Positions 1-12,781 of a stretch of 64,000 nt of DNA are shown piece after piece. Each line of letters opens with the position of its first letter. Position 1 is the stretch's first letter. A model generated the notes under the pieces. It saw only the letters and a list, made by a program, of their open reading frames with translations, was not told the DNA's origin and made no database searches. The translations under genes and the position numbers were made by a program. Source of the DNA: Dryococelus australis (Eukaryota > Arthropoda > Insecta > Phasmatodea > Phasmatidae); assembly GCA_029891345.1 (NCBI GenBank), contig CM057000.1, positions 123,055,838 through 123,119,837 of the forward strand, in the 5' to 3' direction.

Positions 1-830
1 GTATTCGTATAATAAACATGATGAGAAAAAAGCATACGCACAACGGCCGTTCATCGGTTTAGAAACTGGAAACATAAACATGGTTAGTCATTGGCTGGAA
101 ACATTTACTGTTTGTACGTGTCGACATACGCTGTCATAAATGCTAAACATGTTTTTAAAGTCCAGTCAGTAATAGCCAAGAAAATGTAACATTGCTTTAA
201 AAACATAATTCAAACCATAAATGTTTTAAGTATAATTAAAATTTTAGTTCTGAGTACTATTTTCTTCCAAAGTCATCATAAAAATAACCAACTTAACAAC
301 GCGGATCCCGCAGCAGTTCATCAGCTGATACAATACTGTATGAACGAGAGTATTTACTGGTTACATAAAGTGTAGTTTGTTCACATTGTCTGTCAGATTT
401 TACCCCACTTATATGAAATGGGCGATAGGCATATATTACAGAGTACTTCGGTCGCACTATTCCACACTTAGTTGCATAAGGAGGTCTACTGTCTACTTGT
501 GTTTGCACTTATGGTCTCCTTTTCTTCACTCATTATGATGTCTATGTCATTGCTGCCTTGACCCTTACACTACACTACCACTGGAATATTTCATCTGCAT
601 TGTCACTGGTTGCTTGACAGAGCTCTTACGGATGACTGTCTTTTATCTAAGTATGATGTCTCTTTTCATTGCGGTCTCGACCCATGCACTGTACTTTCTC
701 TGTCATTATTTATAATTTGTAGTCACTGCACTCACTGGCATTGCTATGTATCACTGTCACTCATTAAGCTCTTACTGCTTCCATTCCCCACTCTTTTATC
801 ACTGTTTACTGGTATGGGTTCTTAGGGGCA
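1..830. other. Intronic sequence, nothing recognised
   Basis: Left edge of the intron following exon E. AT-rich to about 500, then mixed composition. The short open frames match no family I know, and I see no clear terminal repeats. Confidence 0.5.
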
Positions 831-3620
831 GCACTCACCTTACAGTTGCGTAGCCCGTATGCCATGAGTACGGCCTCATGAAGCTCTGGGTAGGTCACAA
901 TGTGGTTTCACGATACCAGCCGACTTGACATTTAAGATCGTGCGGCAAGCTCATGGCGGCGGCTCTCGTCTCTGGGTTGGTTCAGTGGGGTGAAAGGGTT
1001 CAGCATCACATCACTTTTCTGTCCTGGGTTCGGACTCCGCCTGCTGCCTCACGTCGCCGTCCAACACACCGTCACTGCTAGGTTCATCCTTCTGGGCATT
1101 GGTAGTCGAAGGTAAGGGTTTGGTGGCTACCTCCAGCTCAACTGTGGGCGGGACACATCCACTCGGGGTGCAGATTCTGCATGCAGCATTACGTCGCTGT
1201 CCGGTACAGCGTCAAACCTGGACTAATCCCTCTGAGTTGATTCTTGGGGAGGCGACAAGGGTGTTTGATCTTGCCTTCTTTGGTCAGCCACTCCATTGCC
1301 GGGCACTATCTAGGAGGCAAACCCAAGTGTTCTCGGTCCTTTGGAGACCGCTAGGATACCTCTGAGCCACTAACCCTTGAATTACTTCGCCCAGGGGTGC
1401 TTCTTCGGCTCGAACTTTATCCAGGGTCCATCCTCTTCCTCTCTGACTGCCCACGTACTGAGGGATCCTCGGCGTGTCTTTGAGTTTAAGGGAGGCAAGG
1501 CCTCAGTTGTCCCCTAATTGCTTTCTTTATCCATGCTCCCTCATCTTCGCCCCAGTACACATTCTTCTGTCTACCTACAATTATATAATAGAGTCCCTCC
1601 CATTTCTGGGTTAGCCTGACACAAAACCTGTCCCAGTCGCGGGTGAGGGGATAATTCTCAGGAGGACCTTATCTCCTTTTCAAAGGTAATTATTACCAGT
1701 CTTGAGCTTAGGGTATTTCTGTTCAATGTACTTTTCTTGGGCCGTCTGGGCTCACCAGTGCAGGGCTACAGCTTCCAGTCGGCTGGTCTCTGGCTGTGGG
1801 AGGGTGGATGGCTCGTGTTCCCATTGTTAGTCACCCAGGTGTTATTTCATCTGTCCCAGTATAAGTTGGTTGGGTGAGGTGTCTATTACCTCGTTGTTCC
1901 TGTACCTGAGGGTAAAAAGGATATCAGAGATGTGGGTGTCCCAGTGTCTATGATCTTCCCCCACTCGAAGCCTGAGGCTCTTGGCCTTAGTGGTGCCTTT
2001 ATACAAGTCGGGCACGTTGGCTGCCAGCTCGGCACGAAGTCTAGGTGAACTAGGATTGGCTTGAATATGCGAGTTGTTGGGAACGTCACTGGCTTACACC
2101 CCACTGCCGTGCCTCGGGTGCTCATCGACGTAGGTCCGGTGTCAGGTCTTGTAACCTGGCTGACTGGCAGTGATATCTGCAGGATGGCTCTGGTGAGGGA
2201 CAGGGTTGGCTGCGACAGGCGGGCTTCCGGCCTGCTGACGCTGGTCCAACGTCATCTGCTAGCTCGACATCTAGTACTAGGGGTAGGTCTAGGCGGAGGT
2301 ACTCAGAAATTGGGTGTGCTGCTCCGGGGAGATTCACAAAGGGACAAAACAAGTTACAGGAGTGTCGGGGGGGGGGGGCTGCGAGATGAGACCTCAACAG
2401 TTAGCGGGCAGCGTGAGCTCGTTCATGGGGGATCTAGTAGCTGAAGGCCAAGACAGGTTGTTTAAGCAGTTCTTGCTTGCTAGCTAGGATGCAGCTGCTT
2501 TCATGTCACTCCACTTACTATCCTTCTTGTAGGTGAACTTCATTTAACAGGGATGAGGTGTTACAGTTCACTTCCGCAACAGGGTGGCAGGCAACAATAA
2601 CCCAGAGTGTATCCTAGGAGTCGATTCTTTGTCAGACCTGACACTCCCTTTGGTTAATTTATAGGCGGTCGACGTAGTGGGTTATCTGACAAGGGTGATC
2701 TAGCCTCTTCGTTGTGCCACTTGCTAGTGGTCATGGCTCTACCATACGTGCACACCAGGTACCTTTGTGTGCTTGGTCCACAGTATGGTTGGTCGTGTAA
2801 TGGGTTGTGTTTTGATGACTAACATCAAGTCTTTTTTAGGAGACATGCCGCAGTCCTAAACTAAGTTAGGCCAAACCTGTATCAAATATGTGGTTCCCTG
2901 CTTCTCCTTTGCGGGGTGATGCTTATTAGGGAAGACTAAGCAGAAGAAAGAGCAGACAGCAGTTAAACTTTTAACTTGTTTTATTCTATTCAGAATAGAA
3001 CACTGTGACCCGTAGTCTACTAGAGGAACCAAGGCACTGATTCAACTCTCAGAAGGTAGAGCAAAGACAGGTGAAGGGGCCCGTTGGCTTAAAGAGTCAT
3101 GCCTGAAGAGCCAGCTAGGAGAGCACAGAGTGTTTATCCTGAGTGTGAGGTGTGGGTTTGACGGAAAATGTCAAGTATGGGGGAGGAACGACTTTTTGGG
3201 GCTGCAGCGCATGCTGGATTGTTAACTGGTAATCACTGGATGTTCTTTACGAGGTGGAAGAGAGCAGACAGAGCAGAGAGCCTTGAAGCGAATTGTATAA
3301 AGGCAAGCTGCTGGTATCTACTGCCATTCTGCGGCCGTGCAGCACAATATATTCTCCTCCTCTAGGGGTGTCTCAGATGTCTTCAGCAAGGGTGGCTCCT
3401 CCCTCTTAGATGGTGCTGTAATTGCTGACATCTCTCAGGGGCGACTGGAAGCACGTCTTCCTGTTGTGCGGGTGGTGTCGGCTGCACGAGCTCAGGTGCA
3501 GCTTCGCTGACGTGGTTTACTGGTATTCCCTTCTCATGGGGTTTTGTTTAAGGAAGGGGCACTTTAAGATTTTCTTCCTTTAAGTGCATTCCGGTCTCCA
3601 GGCATCCACCTTAGTAATGG
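830..3620 (-). mobile_element. Degraded LTR retroelement region (Ty3/gypsy-like)
   Basis: A relatively GC-rich block within AT-rich intron. A minus-strand integrase C-terminal relic is readable near 1.55-2.0 kb, and other minus-strand open frames (to 2397) are low-complexity and unassigned. A T-rich stretch near 2965-3000 with TTTATT could be a reversed polyadenylation/LTR region. Boundaries are approximate; no LTR pair or target duplication could be established. Confidence 0.45.
1555..2000 (-). pseudogene. Gypsy-like integrase C-terminal relic
   Basis: Reading the minus strand in changing frames gives a W-D-T-H-I-S ... F-T-L-R-Y-R-N-N-E-V stretch followed by TSPNQLILGQ. This is the pattern of the end of a Ty3/gypsy integrase core (N-x3-T-x-S-P-x2-L-x2-G). 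Lower in coordinate is an L-T-Q-K-W-E-G-L-Y-Y-I-I block, like the GPY/F chromatin-targeting module. Several stops and frame changes make it non-functional. The assignment rests on motif recognition alone. Confidence 0.5.
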
Positions 3621-3731
3621 AGAAGGAATGCTGGCTTGGGTAGCTGCTGTTTAGGATTCTATCACTTCTAGGGCACATGGCATGCACGTCATGATACGTA
3701 GTTGCAACAAAAAGAAATAGTATGTATACGC

Positions 3732-4653
3732 TAGTGCTGAGCTGATGCCGATACCAGATGTCAAAAATGTGCCGATATTAGTAATATCTGTCAGCCCAAA
3801 CCAATTTTATTTTTAGCCGATATTGAGACCTGACATTTTCCGCTAAACCAGTGGATGATAGGGTGACAATGTTGGAGTAATAGGAACTAAATAGCTGCTG
3901 TTTTTAGTCAGCAGTTGCCGTTGTTATTCCAAGCACTACACTGACAGATTGTCACTCCAAGACGAAAAGAGAGGAAGGGACATGCCTCCCTGGTGTGCGA
4001 TAATCATCTACAGGAGAGGAAAGAGTGAAGAGAGAGAGAATTGTTGCTCCCCAGTCCACTGTGGCTGCCTGCTATGACAGGCACTTTGGGAGATAATCAT
4101 TTACAGCTTGTTTTGCGGGTCACCAAATTACCAGCTTTGCAGGCGCCACACTTCAGTGTTACATCTTGTCATATAAGTATTTAAAATCTTTTAAAAGCAA
4201 CGATTCTGATCTTCATAACCCGGGAACTATACATATAAATCATTTTTAATTTTCTGAATATGAACAAAGTTGAATTATGCTGAGAATTGTTATACACTAC
4301 CTTGAGGATTTAATATTTTTAAATTTATTTGTTTAAAGCAAAGTGCTTAAATTGCCATGACCTAAATTTAAAAATAAATTACTAAAGTATATTTTGAGTG
4401 CTGCTTTTAATCTCTGATTTCAATAATTAATGTGAAATTAATTTTCCTAATGTTTTAAACATCTAATAGTATACTGCGTGACACTGACGTTAACACAGAT
4501 TTTCATCAGATTCCCAAAACATTTTTAGTGCTAGTAGAAGTCTTTCAGTCCATTACTCATATGTCCATTGTATCGGTATCGAATATTGGTTGTATCTGCA
4601 GGAAGTATCGGTTCGTACCGGTATCGGTAAAAACCTGTAACGGCTCAGCACTA
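3732..4653. mobile_element. Non-autonomous hAT-like transposon with 8-bp target duplication
   Basis: The ends are inverted: TAGTGCTGAGC at the left and its complement GCTCAGCACTA at the right (one TAGNG-type hAT terminus). The flanking octamer GTATACGC occurs at 3724-3731 and again at 4654-4661, a perfect 8-bp duplication as hAT transposases make. Subterminal CCGATA / TATCGG motifs are repeated inside both ends. No transposase frame is present over 922 bp, so it depends on another copy for movement. Confidence 0.85.
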
Positions 4654-4857
4654 GTATACGCATCACACGCCAATATAATATAATTTTTTTATTCAGCATG
4701 GCTTGTTTTGTACCATATAAACTATGTTTTACAGACTGTAAGCCACCCTTAATACCAAATTTGTATTGGCGAAATACCATTTTCTCTGAGCCAATAACAA
4801 CAAAGACTATTTACGATAACCAGGCTCCAACATAACTTTGAAAATGTCATTATTTCT

Positions 4858-4878
4858 CCCCCCCCCCCCCCCCCCCCC
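4858..4878. repeat. Homopolymer of 21 C
   Basis: An uninterrupted run of 21 C on the plus strand (G on the minus). Several other G/C homopolymers of 10-20 bases occur in the window. Confidence 0.95.
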
Positions 4879-7333
4879 AATTTAGTTGCGTGCCAAGCTT
4901 AGACATTAAGTTCCAAGTGCAGTGGTATACACACTGTATTTATTACTTACATGACAATATTTATTTTAAAAGGTGATTAAAGGATAAAAAATTGCTACAA
5001 GAAAAAATAACTAGGGTCTCAAAAGTGCTCACTTTACCATGGACAGGTTATACCTGCATTTTCTTGACATCTTGCAGTCAAAACTAGTTAGTATATTTAT
5101 GGTTTTTGTAGCTTTGCTTATGAACTGTGAATAAGGCTATTAGGCTTTAACTTTGTAAAACCTTTCAGACCAATGAATGTAACACAGTTACGTATCTAAG
5201 AGCAGATATTTGCATTAGCCGAGCAGTTAAAGGAATTCCAAACTCCAACCTATCTAAAGTCTGAAAACTGCCACCATATTTTTTGCAAGTTGCAATACTA
5301 GTTTTTCATGCAGTTAAGAGGTAACCATTACCTTGCTGTGCTACACTCGAGAGAACGTGACTGGGAGCATTAGAGATCACATCTTCAACATTTTCTGCAG
5401 TATCCTGAGCTCCGAACTCTTCACTTCACGACGGACGGACAGAGGATGGGGGCTTTAAGTGCCACGAGTGCTTCCAGATGCATATTCTAGCCTCAGTCCC
5501 TGGTGTTCCCCCCAGTGTACCGTAGCGCCGAACGCTGCTACTCATTTAGCCTCTGTACCGTTCCCATTCACAAGCAAATCAACTTCTTGCCATCTGAGAG
5601 GCCAACAATCAGCATGATGCAGCACTCCAGTCTGCATGCGTGGACCCACTCCCTTGCTTTTCTTGCCCTGGTCGGGAGGCACCAAACATGAATGCTAGCA
5701 GCACATCAGGGGAGGCTTCCCCTCAGAGTAACCTGCACAAGCCACCCTATTATCAGAACTTGTTTTTCTTAACACACTAGATAGAAGCTCTTGATACAGA
5801 GCATTCTCCTTGCTCTAAGTGTTGGCCACGTGCCTCATCCGCATCAGGCGTAGCTGTACCAGGGTCTCTCTCGCCCTGAACTTCAATCAATATCTCGTTG
5901 CTGCCCTGAGGCAAACAGCTTGGCATACTTGGTCCCGCATTCATCAGACGTTAGTAGGCCTAGGTCAGAGTTATGTCTTGTAAATTCCTGCTAATGGAAC
6001 AATACGTACATATACCAGTTAACCCCTCTTTGGTTCAATCATTCTCTTTCCATTTCACCTCCCTTACCCACTTTGCTTTCTGTGTTCATATCCACTTATC
6101 TACTTTTTGGTGCATGCACAATCGCCACGATAGAGTTATAACCAAACATCCCAGTGAAGGACGATATCACCTCTTGTCAATAGTTTATTCTCCCCAAGTC
6201 ACTATAGGTCCAAACACCGTCCCTCATGAAGCACATACTCCTGCACCGAGCAAGCGATAGGACTCTAGCAGGGATTTACCTCAAGGCACCGGCCCTAGAA
6301 AGAGGAGATTCCTTCCTGGGCAGACCACACCAGAATCTGTCCTCCCCCGCTACGCAATATTAAAATACCTTTGTCATGCCTACGCCTCCAGGACACCCAA
6401 CGAATCCGCTAAATCATAACATCATTCTCTATTCATATTTTGATTTGTATCCTTTTAAAATAACGTAGCATCACTGAAAAAGCATAGTTGTACACTTGCA
6501 GCTATTCTTAAAAGCCCAATCACCAAGCGGCCATAAAAGTGATAACATAACCCTCAGTGCCCAGCTACACGCTCTGGTGAGCCAGGGCCAGACGCCCACA
6601 GGGTCGGATGTATCGACCCATACTCCCCTTAAACTCCTCATTAAATAGACTCCGTTTCCTTAGTCAATAGAGGGATACTTGGCCTGTACATTTTTCTTTC
6701 ACTTTTCCAAGTTGAGTATATAAGGCATAAAAAAACTGACAACACATCTGTGAATCAGCATATCTCCATAATTTTATGAATTGGCATAGCTCTAATTAAA
6801 ATCCTAGACACAATATGAAAAATAATGCATTATTAAGATAGAAGGCAATATGACAAAATGATGCCAAACAACAAGCTCTTAATAGGTACTGTTAATTTTT
6901 TAGTTGCATGCAATACATTACACACACAGTATCTAATGCAGTGGAGAGCCGTCACACTTATTTTATAATACAGTAACTAACATAGAAACCATTACATTTT
7001 ATCACTTGTTTTTTCTTGCAATTTCTTTTCCTCTTCTTTTAATTTCCTATTTTTTCATTAATTTTTATAATTTTTAAACAGTCCCAAGAAACACAGTAAA
7101 ATCACTGTGTTTACGAAATCGGAATTCTTAGTATTTACAATAAATAAATTTGTATTTTAGTTTTACCTTCAAAGGTTCTAACTACCATTAAGAAGCATTT
7201 TAAACAATAGGACAAAAAGATCTTTTCGAATAATTTTTTTATACTAATATGCAGGCAGGCTGTCGGAATTGTTCAGGCTCAACCTGTAAATCCACATTTA
7301 GGAGATGGTAGGTAGACAGAGCACAGCACTCAC
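4879..7333. other. Intronic sequence, nothing firmly recognised
   Basis: A moderately GC-rich block at about 5380-6660 with no recognisable protein, then AT-rich sequence up to exon E. Open frames at 5503-5691 and 5973-6260 show no known motif. The GC-rich block may be an old retroelement fragment, but nothing decisive is visible. Confidence 0.4.
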
Positions 7334-7477
7334 CAAGACCTTGTTGCCACCGACCGTCTCCTTGATGTGCCTGATGCACTCCAGCTCTCGAGACTGCATG
7401 GTGAAATTGCCCGTGCAGCCACCAATATCGAACAAGAAATTCTTGATCATCACCTTACCACTCGGCGTCAGGTCCAC
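7334..7477 (-). CDS. GMPS: GMP synthase coding exon E (end of GATase, linker to ATP-PPase)
   Basis: A 144-base, 48-codon phase 0-0 exon for residues 186-233, starting VDLTPSGKVMIKNFLFDI and ending ETVGGNKVL. It covers the last amidotransferase strand and the helix (TMQSRELECIRHIKE) leading into the ATP-pyrophosphatase domain. The acceptor is GTGTGCAG and the donor GTGAGT. By family homology the next exon should start just before the PP-loop. It is not visible in the remaining 7.3 kb to the left, so the following intron is longer than that. Confidence 0.95.
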
Positions 7478-8690
7478 CTGCACACCCAACAGCCACACTC
7501 CTGTGTATCACAGACTGGCTGGCCAGCGGGCACACTCACAACTCCTCACTAACTGCCCACTCCAAAGATGCAACACACACAATTTTCTCACACACATCCA
7601 CCATAGCAGTTTAGTTCCCCATGTACGTTCACATTCCTCAGCAATCTTCAGTAGCAGTTATAGTGGTACAATAAATAGTTATAGCACTTCAATGGAGAAA
7701 TTGGATGCAGTGCACAGAGTTTCTAAAAGCAGCAATACAGTCCCCAATACACACTAGCACATATATACATAGGTTTTAGTCAGCACTTAACAGTAGGGTT
7801 GTGCAAATGAGACTTTTCATCTCACAAAACAATATGAAAAATTTGTTATGAACTTTTGCGAAACTAAAGAGAAAAAGAAAAATTATTTCATACAAGCTAG
7901 CTCTGACGCGTGACGTCCTGTTGAGTTAACAACTTACGTGCAGTGACTGGTTTTTGTTCGAATGCAGCATCAGAAGCACCCTTAAATAGGGGTTCTTGTG
8001 TAACTTAGTCCTAGCGAGGTGCAGTGGCACGCCCGTTAAACATGACAGGCCTGGTAGCTGTGCGGCAGGGCACAAAGTCGGCTTTTGACAGCTTGATCGG
8101 ACGAGGATTTACTGCCTTTAAGAGTATACCTAGGCAACAGACATGATTGTTGGACAGCCTGGCAGTGGGCATGTTGGCAACAGGTATGGGTGTGAAGGGT
8201 TGACTTGCTGGAGGCCGTTACTGTGAGTGTACTAGCCATTAAGTAAAAAAATTGTAAATATTACTTTTTATATATTGTAAAACTCCATTAAAAAAAAAGT
8301 AGAAAAGCATATTCTTTCAGTATTCATTCGTGTTGGGAAATTGCAAGCGTAAGTCAAGCCAGATGCTCGTGATGCACCAGAATTAGAGGAACAACAAGTT
8401 TTTCCTACAGATGGACGTCAGTGGTGAATGCACATCAAATAACATGTCACAAGAGTATGCTTGAGAGGGCGATTTGTGCCCAAGAAATCATGCAGTAATG
8501 AAACATTTGTATTGTGAAGTAACAGAAAAATATATTTGCAGTATGACGTCTTTCTACTTATTATTAAATCGACTTCGACTCATCTGTACAATGAAATGGG
8601 GACGTCTAACGAAACTTGATTTGCCGCCACTACTGATGAGACATCATCAGAAATTGTTCTATCTACCATGGCACCAGATATAATTATTTG
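7478..8690. other. Intronic sequence, nothing firmly recognised
   Basis: Follows exon E on the plus strand (intron D-E). A TAGGGTTGTGCAAA sequence at about 7794 looks like a hAT terminus, but no matching end was found. Confidence 0.4.
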
Positions 8691-8699
8691 CCGGCCAAG

Positions 8700-10000
8700 C
8701 CACAGAGACCATGAGCCGGGATCAACGAGTAACACTACACGCTGCTAGAGGTCACTACTGATACTACTACCGAGGCTTGACCCAGGATCCAGTACTTGCC
8801 ACGGACATCTCACGCCAAGGATCTATGCCACGCCGCTGCACCTGTCACAGTCCTCTCCACATCAACCCCAGCTGCCTCGTCAAAGGGATGCCACAGTCGC
8901 AGCAGAATATATATACCAGGCCACTCCAGGGCTCGTGATCATGGTGCCAAAGGAACCATCGGCTCCTGCATTACTCTTCACCACAACCGTCTCGGTGCTG
9001 AGACTATCAGCTCAAACTCTTCACCGCAACCAACATGGTGCCGAAGATCCCTGAAGCTCCTCGCCTCTGAAGAACCAAAGCCATTACAACATTTTCAAAA
9101 CATGCCCGTCCCATCAGGACACCAGAGTAGAGCTAGGAAAAGTGAATAGTAAAGACAGCAATTTTCTACCTACCCCGGGTAGATTAACTACAAGTAGCCT
9201 TCACCTGTTAGCGTAGGGTGTACGAATTCCGTTAATCTCTAGTAAGATAGGAGGCAGGGCATTCTCCATCACTGTTTATTTCCTTAGGAAATAAACAAAG
9301 TTTTCACTCACTCATGGATAGCAAACCCGTCTAGAGGACAACAGGTGACAGAGTTTTACAATTACCGCCACAATTAAAAAAAAAAACTTAGTGTAGGCCA
9401 CCCATTCTCCACACTCGTGTGGAGGATGGTAGAACCACGACACTAGGATACAGCTTCCTTGGGCGCTGGCCTGCCAGTCTGGAGTTTACTCTTCTTACCT
9501 CACACTAGACATGTCGAGAGGAGTACTTCTCCAGGTCTTGGGGGGGGGGGGGGGCGCTCTCCTGGAACACTCACCACACCAAAGTTGGAAGGCCACCCGT
9601 TCTCTGCACTACGTGGAAGGAACGGTAAAGCCACGACACTAGATACATGATCCCATTTGAGTCGGCTTGCCAGCTTGAAAGTTGCTCTTCCCATCGCACA
9701 CTAGAGGTGCCGAGAGGAGTAGCTCTCCGAGACTGGGGAGACAAACACTTGTAGGACAACACCTGTGTTGTGTCGGCAGCCAGTATTAACGCACCTTGAA
9801 GAAACGCCACTCTCCGGTGTCAGTGTTTTAGTGAGATATGGCACTGAACGCCAGCTACTTCATTTGCACATGCTACAATTGATGGATGTCACCTGCCAAA
9901 CCTCGCGAGTCCCATTAGTTGTCCTTCCTCATGCCCTTTACCCATCGTAGTAGTGTTCGTAAGAGTGTGAAAAAGGAAAAACCTGCCTCTATATCTCCAC
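8700..10000 (+). mobile_element. Unclassified retroelement-like segment, related to 22.9-24.5 kb
   Basis: Shares ordered similarity with 22900-23660: a TATA-like tract (near 8910), an ACCCCGGGTAGATTAACTA-like block (9173), an AATAAA-type region (near 9290), and GGCCACCCGTTC...GCACT followed by GGTA-AGCCAC-AC. This looks like an LTR-type promoter, polyadenylation region and leader. Open frame 8796-9149 matches nothing I know. No terminal repeats were resolved. Confidence 0.35.
9391..9745 (+). repeat. Two diverged direct repeats of about 160 bp
   Basis: Segments at about 9398-9556 and 9587-9745 align end to end. Both contain GGCCACCC, then CCACGACACTAG, then CACACTAGA, then CGAGAGGAGTA and a G-rich end. 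The first unit ends in a 15-G run (9540-9554). A third related unit starts near 23579. Confidence 0.7.
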
Positions 10001-10246
10001 TGGAGCTTAACCCCCCTTTAGTTACTCTAGAATGACAGGCCCAGCATGAACAAGCAGCTGAACTCCATAGAAGCTCCATCTCTGCAGTACCTACCTACAA
10101 ACCTACCACATTCCAGTCGCCAACCAAGAGCTCCGGGGAAATACACTTAGTCTTACAAGCTTTCATCAGCGGTCAAACCACCTCCCTGGGTATCACCAAC
10201 CTTCGGTTCTGGGAAATGCCTCGAACGCCACAGGCCGCTGCACCTT

Positions 10247-10438
10247 GTGCACCGAATCAATCCCAACTCGACCAACAGCGGGGCAATTCAGAGTACACCG
10301 CCGTCTGAATCTCATAACACTCCTGAAACCACAGGCCAAACATCGGACAGGACCACCACCCCAAATAGTACCTACCAAATGAAAGATAGTACTCGAAGAA
10401 ACCGACCATCCCGTGTTGGAAGGCCACTTGTCCAGTAG
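10247..10438 (+). pseudogene. Possible polyprotein C-terminal tail of an LTR element
   Basis: A 63-codon frame rich in Ser/Thr/Pro/Asn ending in a basic RRNRPSRVGRPLVQ stop. This resembles the low-complexity basic tails that end gypsy polyproteins just before the 3' LTR. Its position immediately upstream of the LTR-like segment is the main support. It is too short for a family assignment. Confidence 0.25.
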
Positions 10439-10439
10439 C

Positions 10440-10941
10440 CTATGATGGCCGGGCTCCTGTCCCCTGTCGCCACTAAGCCAAATACCAGGACACACCTAGC
10501 CTAGCGTCCCCCAAAAGTCGCCTTGACAACAGACAAGTCAGAAACGAGGACCGCCACGTGCCAAATTGTTCTGGAGAGGATCGTTCTGGTCACTGAATAT
10601 AAGTACTGGGCCAGGAAGGAAAGGACAAGAAGCTAGTCAGTAACAGAAACAGCAGCAGGTAGCTGCCGAGTTGAAGTACTAGGGATAGGAAGTACATATG
10701 AAGAATTTAAGACTTAGCCGAGCATCTGACGTGACATGAGACCAGTATGGCCACAATTTAATAGTATGTATTGCAAGTTGTAAGACGTTTTCTGTAAAGA
10801 AGGTTAATGTTGTGCATACGAGAACGGAATAGTAAAAATAAATAGTCATTAATAAAGGGGTTAGGTTATTGCCTTTAATCATTCCACTCACCCACAAAGA
10901 GTTGAAGAGTGAATACATATCTATCCGCTCGGGATATGACA
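10440..10941 (+). mobile_element. LTR of a Ty3/gypsy-like element
   Basis: Contains a TATAAG box (about 10598), an AATAAA (about 10838 and 10851), and ends in CA directly before a primer-binding site at 10945. The right end is well defined. The left end is not, and no clear polypurine tract is visible. Confidence 0.55.
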
Positions 10942-10944
10942 ATT

Positions 10945-10961
10945 TGGTGTCAGATGTGGGG
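10945..10961 (+). promoter_or_regulatory. Retroelement primer-binding site, tRNA-Leu type
   Basis: TGGTGTCAGATGTGGGG lies three bases after the LTR end. It fits the complement of the 3' end of tRNA-Leu, which ends in CCA, as used by several insect gypsy-type elements (family consensus TGGTGTCAGAAGTGGGA), with a few differences. Confidence 0.6.
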
Positions 10962-11286
10962 TAGGAATGACCACTGTGCCAGGAAAAAGAATGACGACTG
11001 TTCGAAAAAGAGATTTTTCTATTCTTGGGTGCAAAGGAGAAACTACACGCAAATTATAATTAATGGAAACCAATTAAAAAGATAATTCAGCATTCTACGA
11101 GATATTTAATGAGAAATACGAAGCCAGTGTATCCGTTATCAAGATTGTAGCACGAGTGCAACCTGAGACAGTGCAGCCTGACTTCCAGTGCATACAGCGC
11201 ACCCGTGCGAGGTACTGGAATAGGGTGTCCACTCAAGTCTGCGGCATGTAAATTGCTGTACAAGGAGCCTGCATTCATTCTCTCGG

Positions 11287-11697
11287 ATGGAGAAGGTGTT
11301 TGTGTATCCCAATGCCTTATTCCTGAAAGCAGGGACTGAAGGAAAGGGTGAAGCTGACCTTACTTGCTACTGGATGCCTGCACGAGCTGAGCTTTGCCTT
11401 GCACTTGTAGCCTCAATAGCTAAGCGTAATCCTAGGGAGCAGGCCCACACATTAAAGCACATACAGGATCCTGTGACACCAGAGGTACCGAAGGATTTGT
11501 ATGCAGACCCTGTACGCACTGGCCCGGCAGAGTACACCTGGTGTGTAGAAGGCCACCTCAGCCAGCCTGATCGACCACCTATACCAGCGATCTTTCGACC
11601 AGCTCCTCAACCCATACCTCCCACCAGGCCTGCAGTTACTACACCAGATCCACAGCCAACTACTATTGCACACAAACCTATCACACTTGCCTATTAG
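11287..11697 (+). pseudogene. Unidentified ORF downstream of the LTR (possible gag remnant)
   Basis: 136 codons from MEKVFVYPNALF to a stop. The first 75 residues are mixed; the last 60 are Pro/Thr-rich (PAPQPIPPTRPA, TTPDPQPTT). I do not recognise a domain. It sits about 325 bases after the primer-binding site, where gag would start. No zinc knuckle, protease or RT follows before the next repeats, so any element here is 3'-truncated. Confidence 0.3.
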
Positions 11698-12781
11698 CCG
11701 AACCCGACTTTGTCCCCTACCGGCAAACAATCAGGCCGGTCCTGTACAACGGAAGAGCACCAGTGCCCCATCAGGACTAGACCCCCCCAGGAGATAGGAG
11801 CGCCCCTAAACATAAAGGACCTTGCATCTGAGACGTGTAAGAATTTGCTCCCGAGTACGTTAAGGGCTGATTTTTTAAAGTTCAGTTCCAGTTCGATGAG
11901 TTATAGCATGGTTCAGTTCAAGTTCTATTAATGGACAGTTTTGCAGATTGTGTTCAAGTTTGGTTCAATAAAAATATCCTTTCTAGTTTAGTTCAGTGCC
12001 AAAATTTTGGTTTGTGCCACCTCTAGTTTCATGTAATCATATTAGTTATAAAATAACAAAAACCAAGGAGACAATTTAAAAACATTTTCTTAGCTGGTGC
12101 ACTAAATCAGGACTGTCACTGATTCTAAACATAAATTTTAAAACCAACCAACAAAAAACCTGGAAAATTCTGAAAGCCTTACCCATAAATATCCTGAAAA
12201 ATCCAGGTCCAATTACATACTGAAAGTCATTAAAAAATGTTTTGTTGATGAATTATTGAACCAGTTTTGGAGCGGCCGCAGCAAAAGTTTGAGGCTGTAT
12301 CACTTTCAGGAAACATCACTGGCACCAACATTGTGCATTTACCACATAAATTTTAAGGCAGGTTCTTTTCAAAAATGAAATTGGAACACAACAGTTAAGC
12401 TTCAATCACATCATCGTTTTCCTTCACTGCCATCAGCACTGCAGCTGAAATCCAGATTCTTGAATATAAAAATTCTGTAAATTCCTGAAATAATTGAGTA
12501 AAATCCTTGGGGGGAAAAAAAAAAAAAAATACAAGGTGGAAAAGGGGGGGGGGGGGGTGATACGAAGGAAGTTTACATTCTTAATTTTGTTTGGAATGTA
12601 CTAACCATGGTAATTCTTTTCTCCACTCACACTTATGTCTACACAACCGCATCGGTGATAATTTTCATTTTCTCTCCATTGTGATATCAATGCTGAACGG
12701 AAAACACAGTCACCAAAGGTTCTTTTCAATAATGGTCATGGCCTTTGCATGTTATGATACAGCTAGGAACAAGAATATGTA

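Noticed and set aside
8633-8660. CTGATGAGACATCATCAGAAA resembles a hammerhead core
   Set aside because: It is a simple palindrome of CTGATGA with TCATCAG; no stem II loop, helix III or cleavage triplet fits.
11990-12035. Possible hAT end (complement CTAGAGGTGGCAC) near 12032
   Set aside because: No matching opposite end or target duplication was found.
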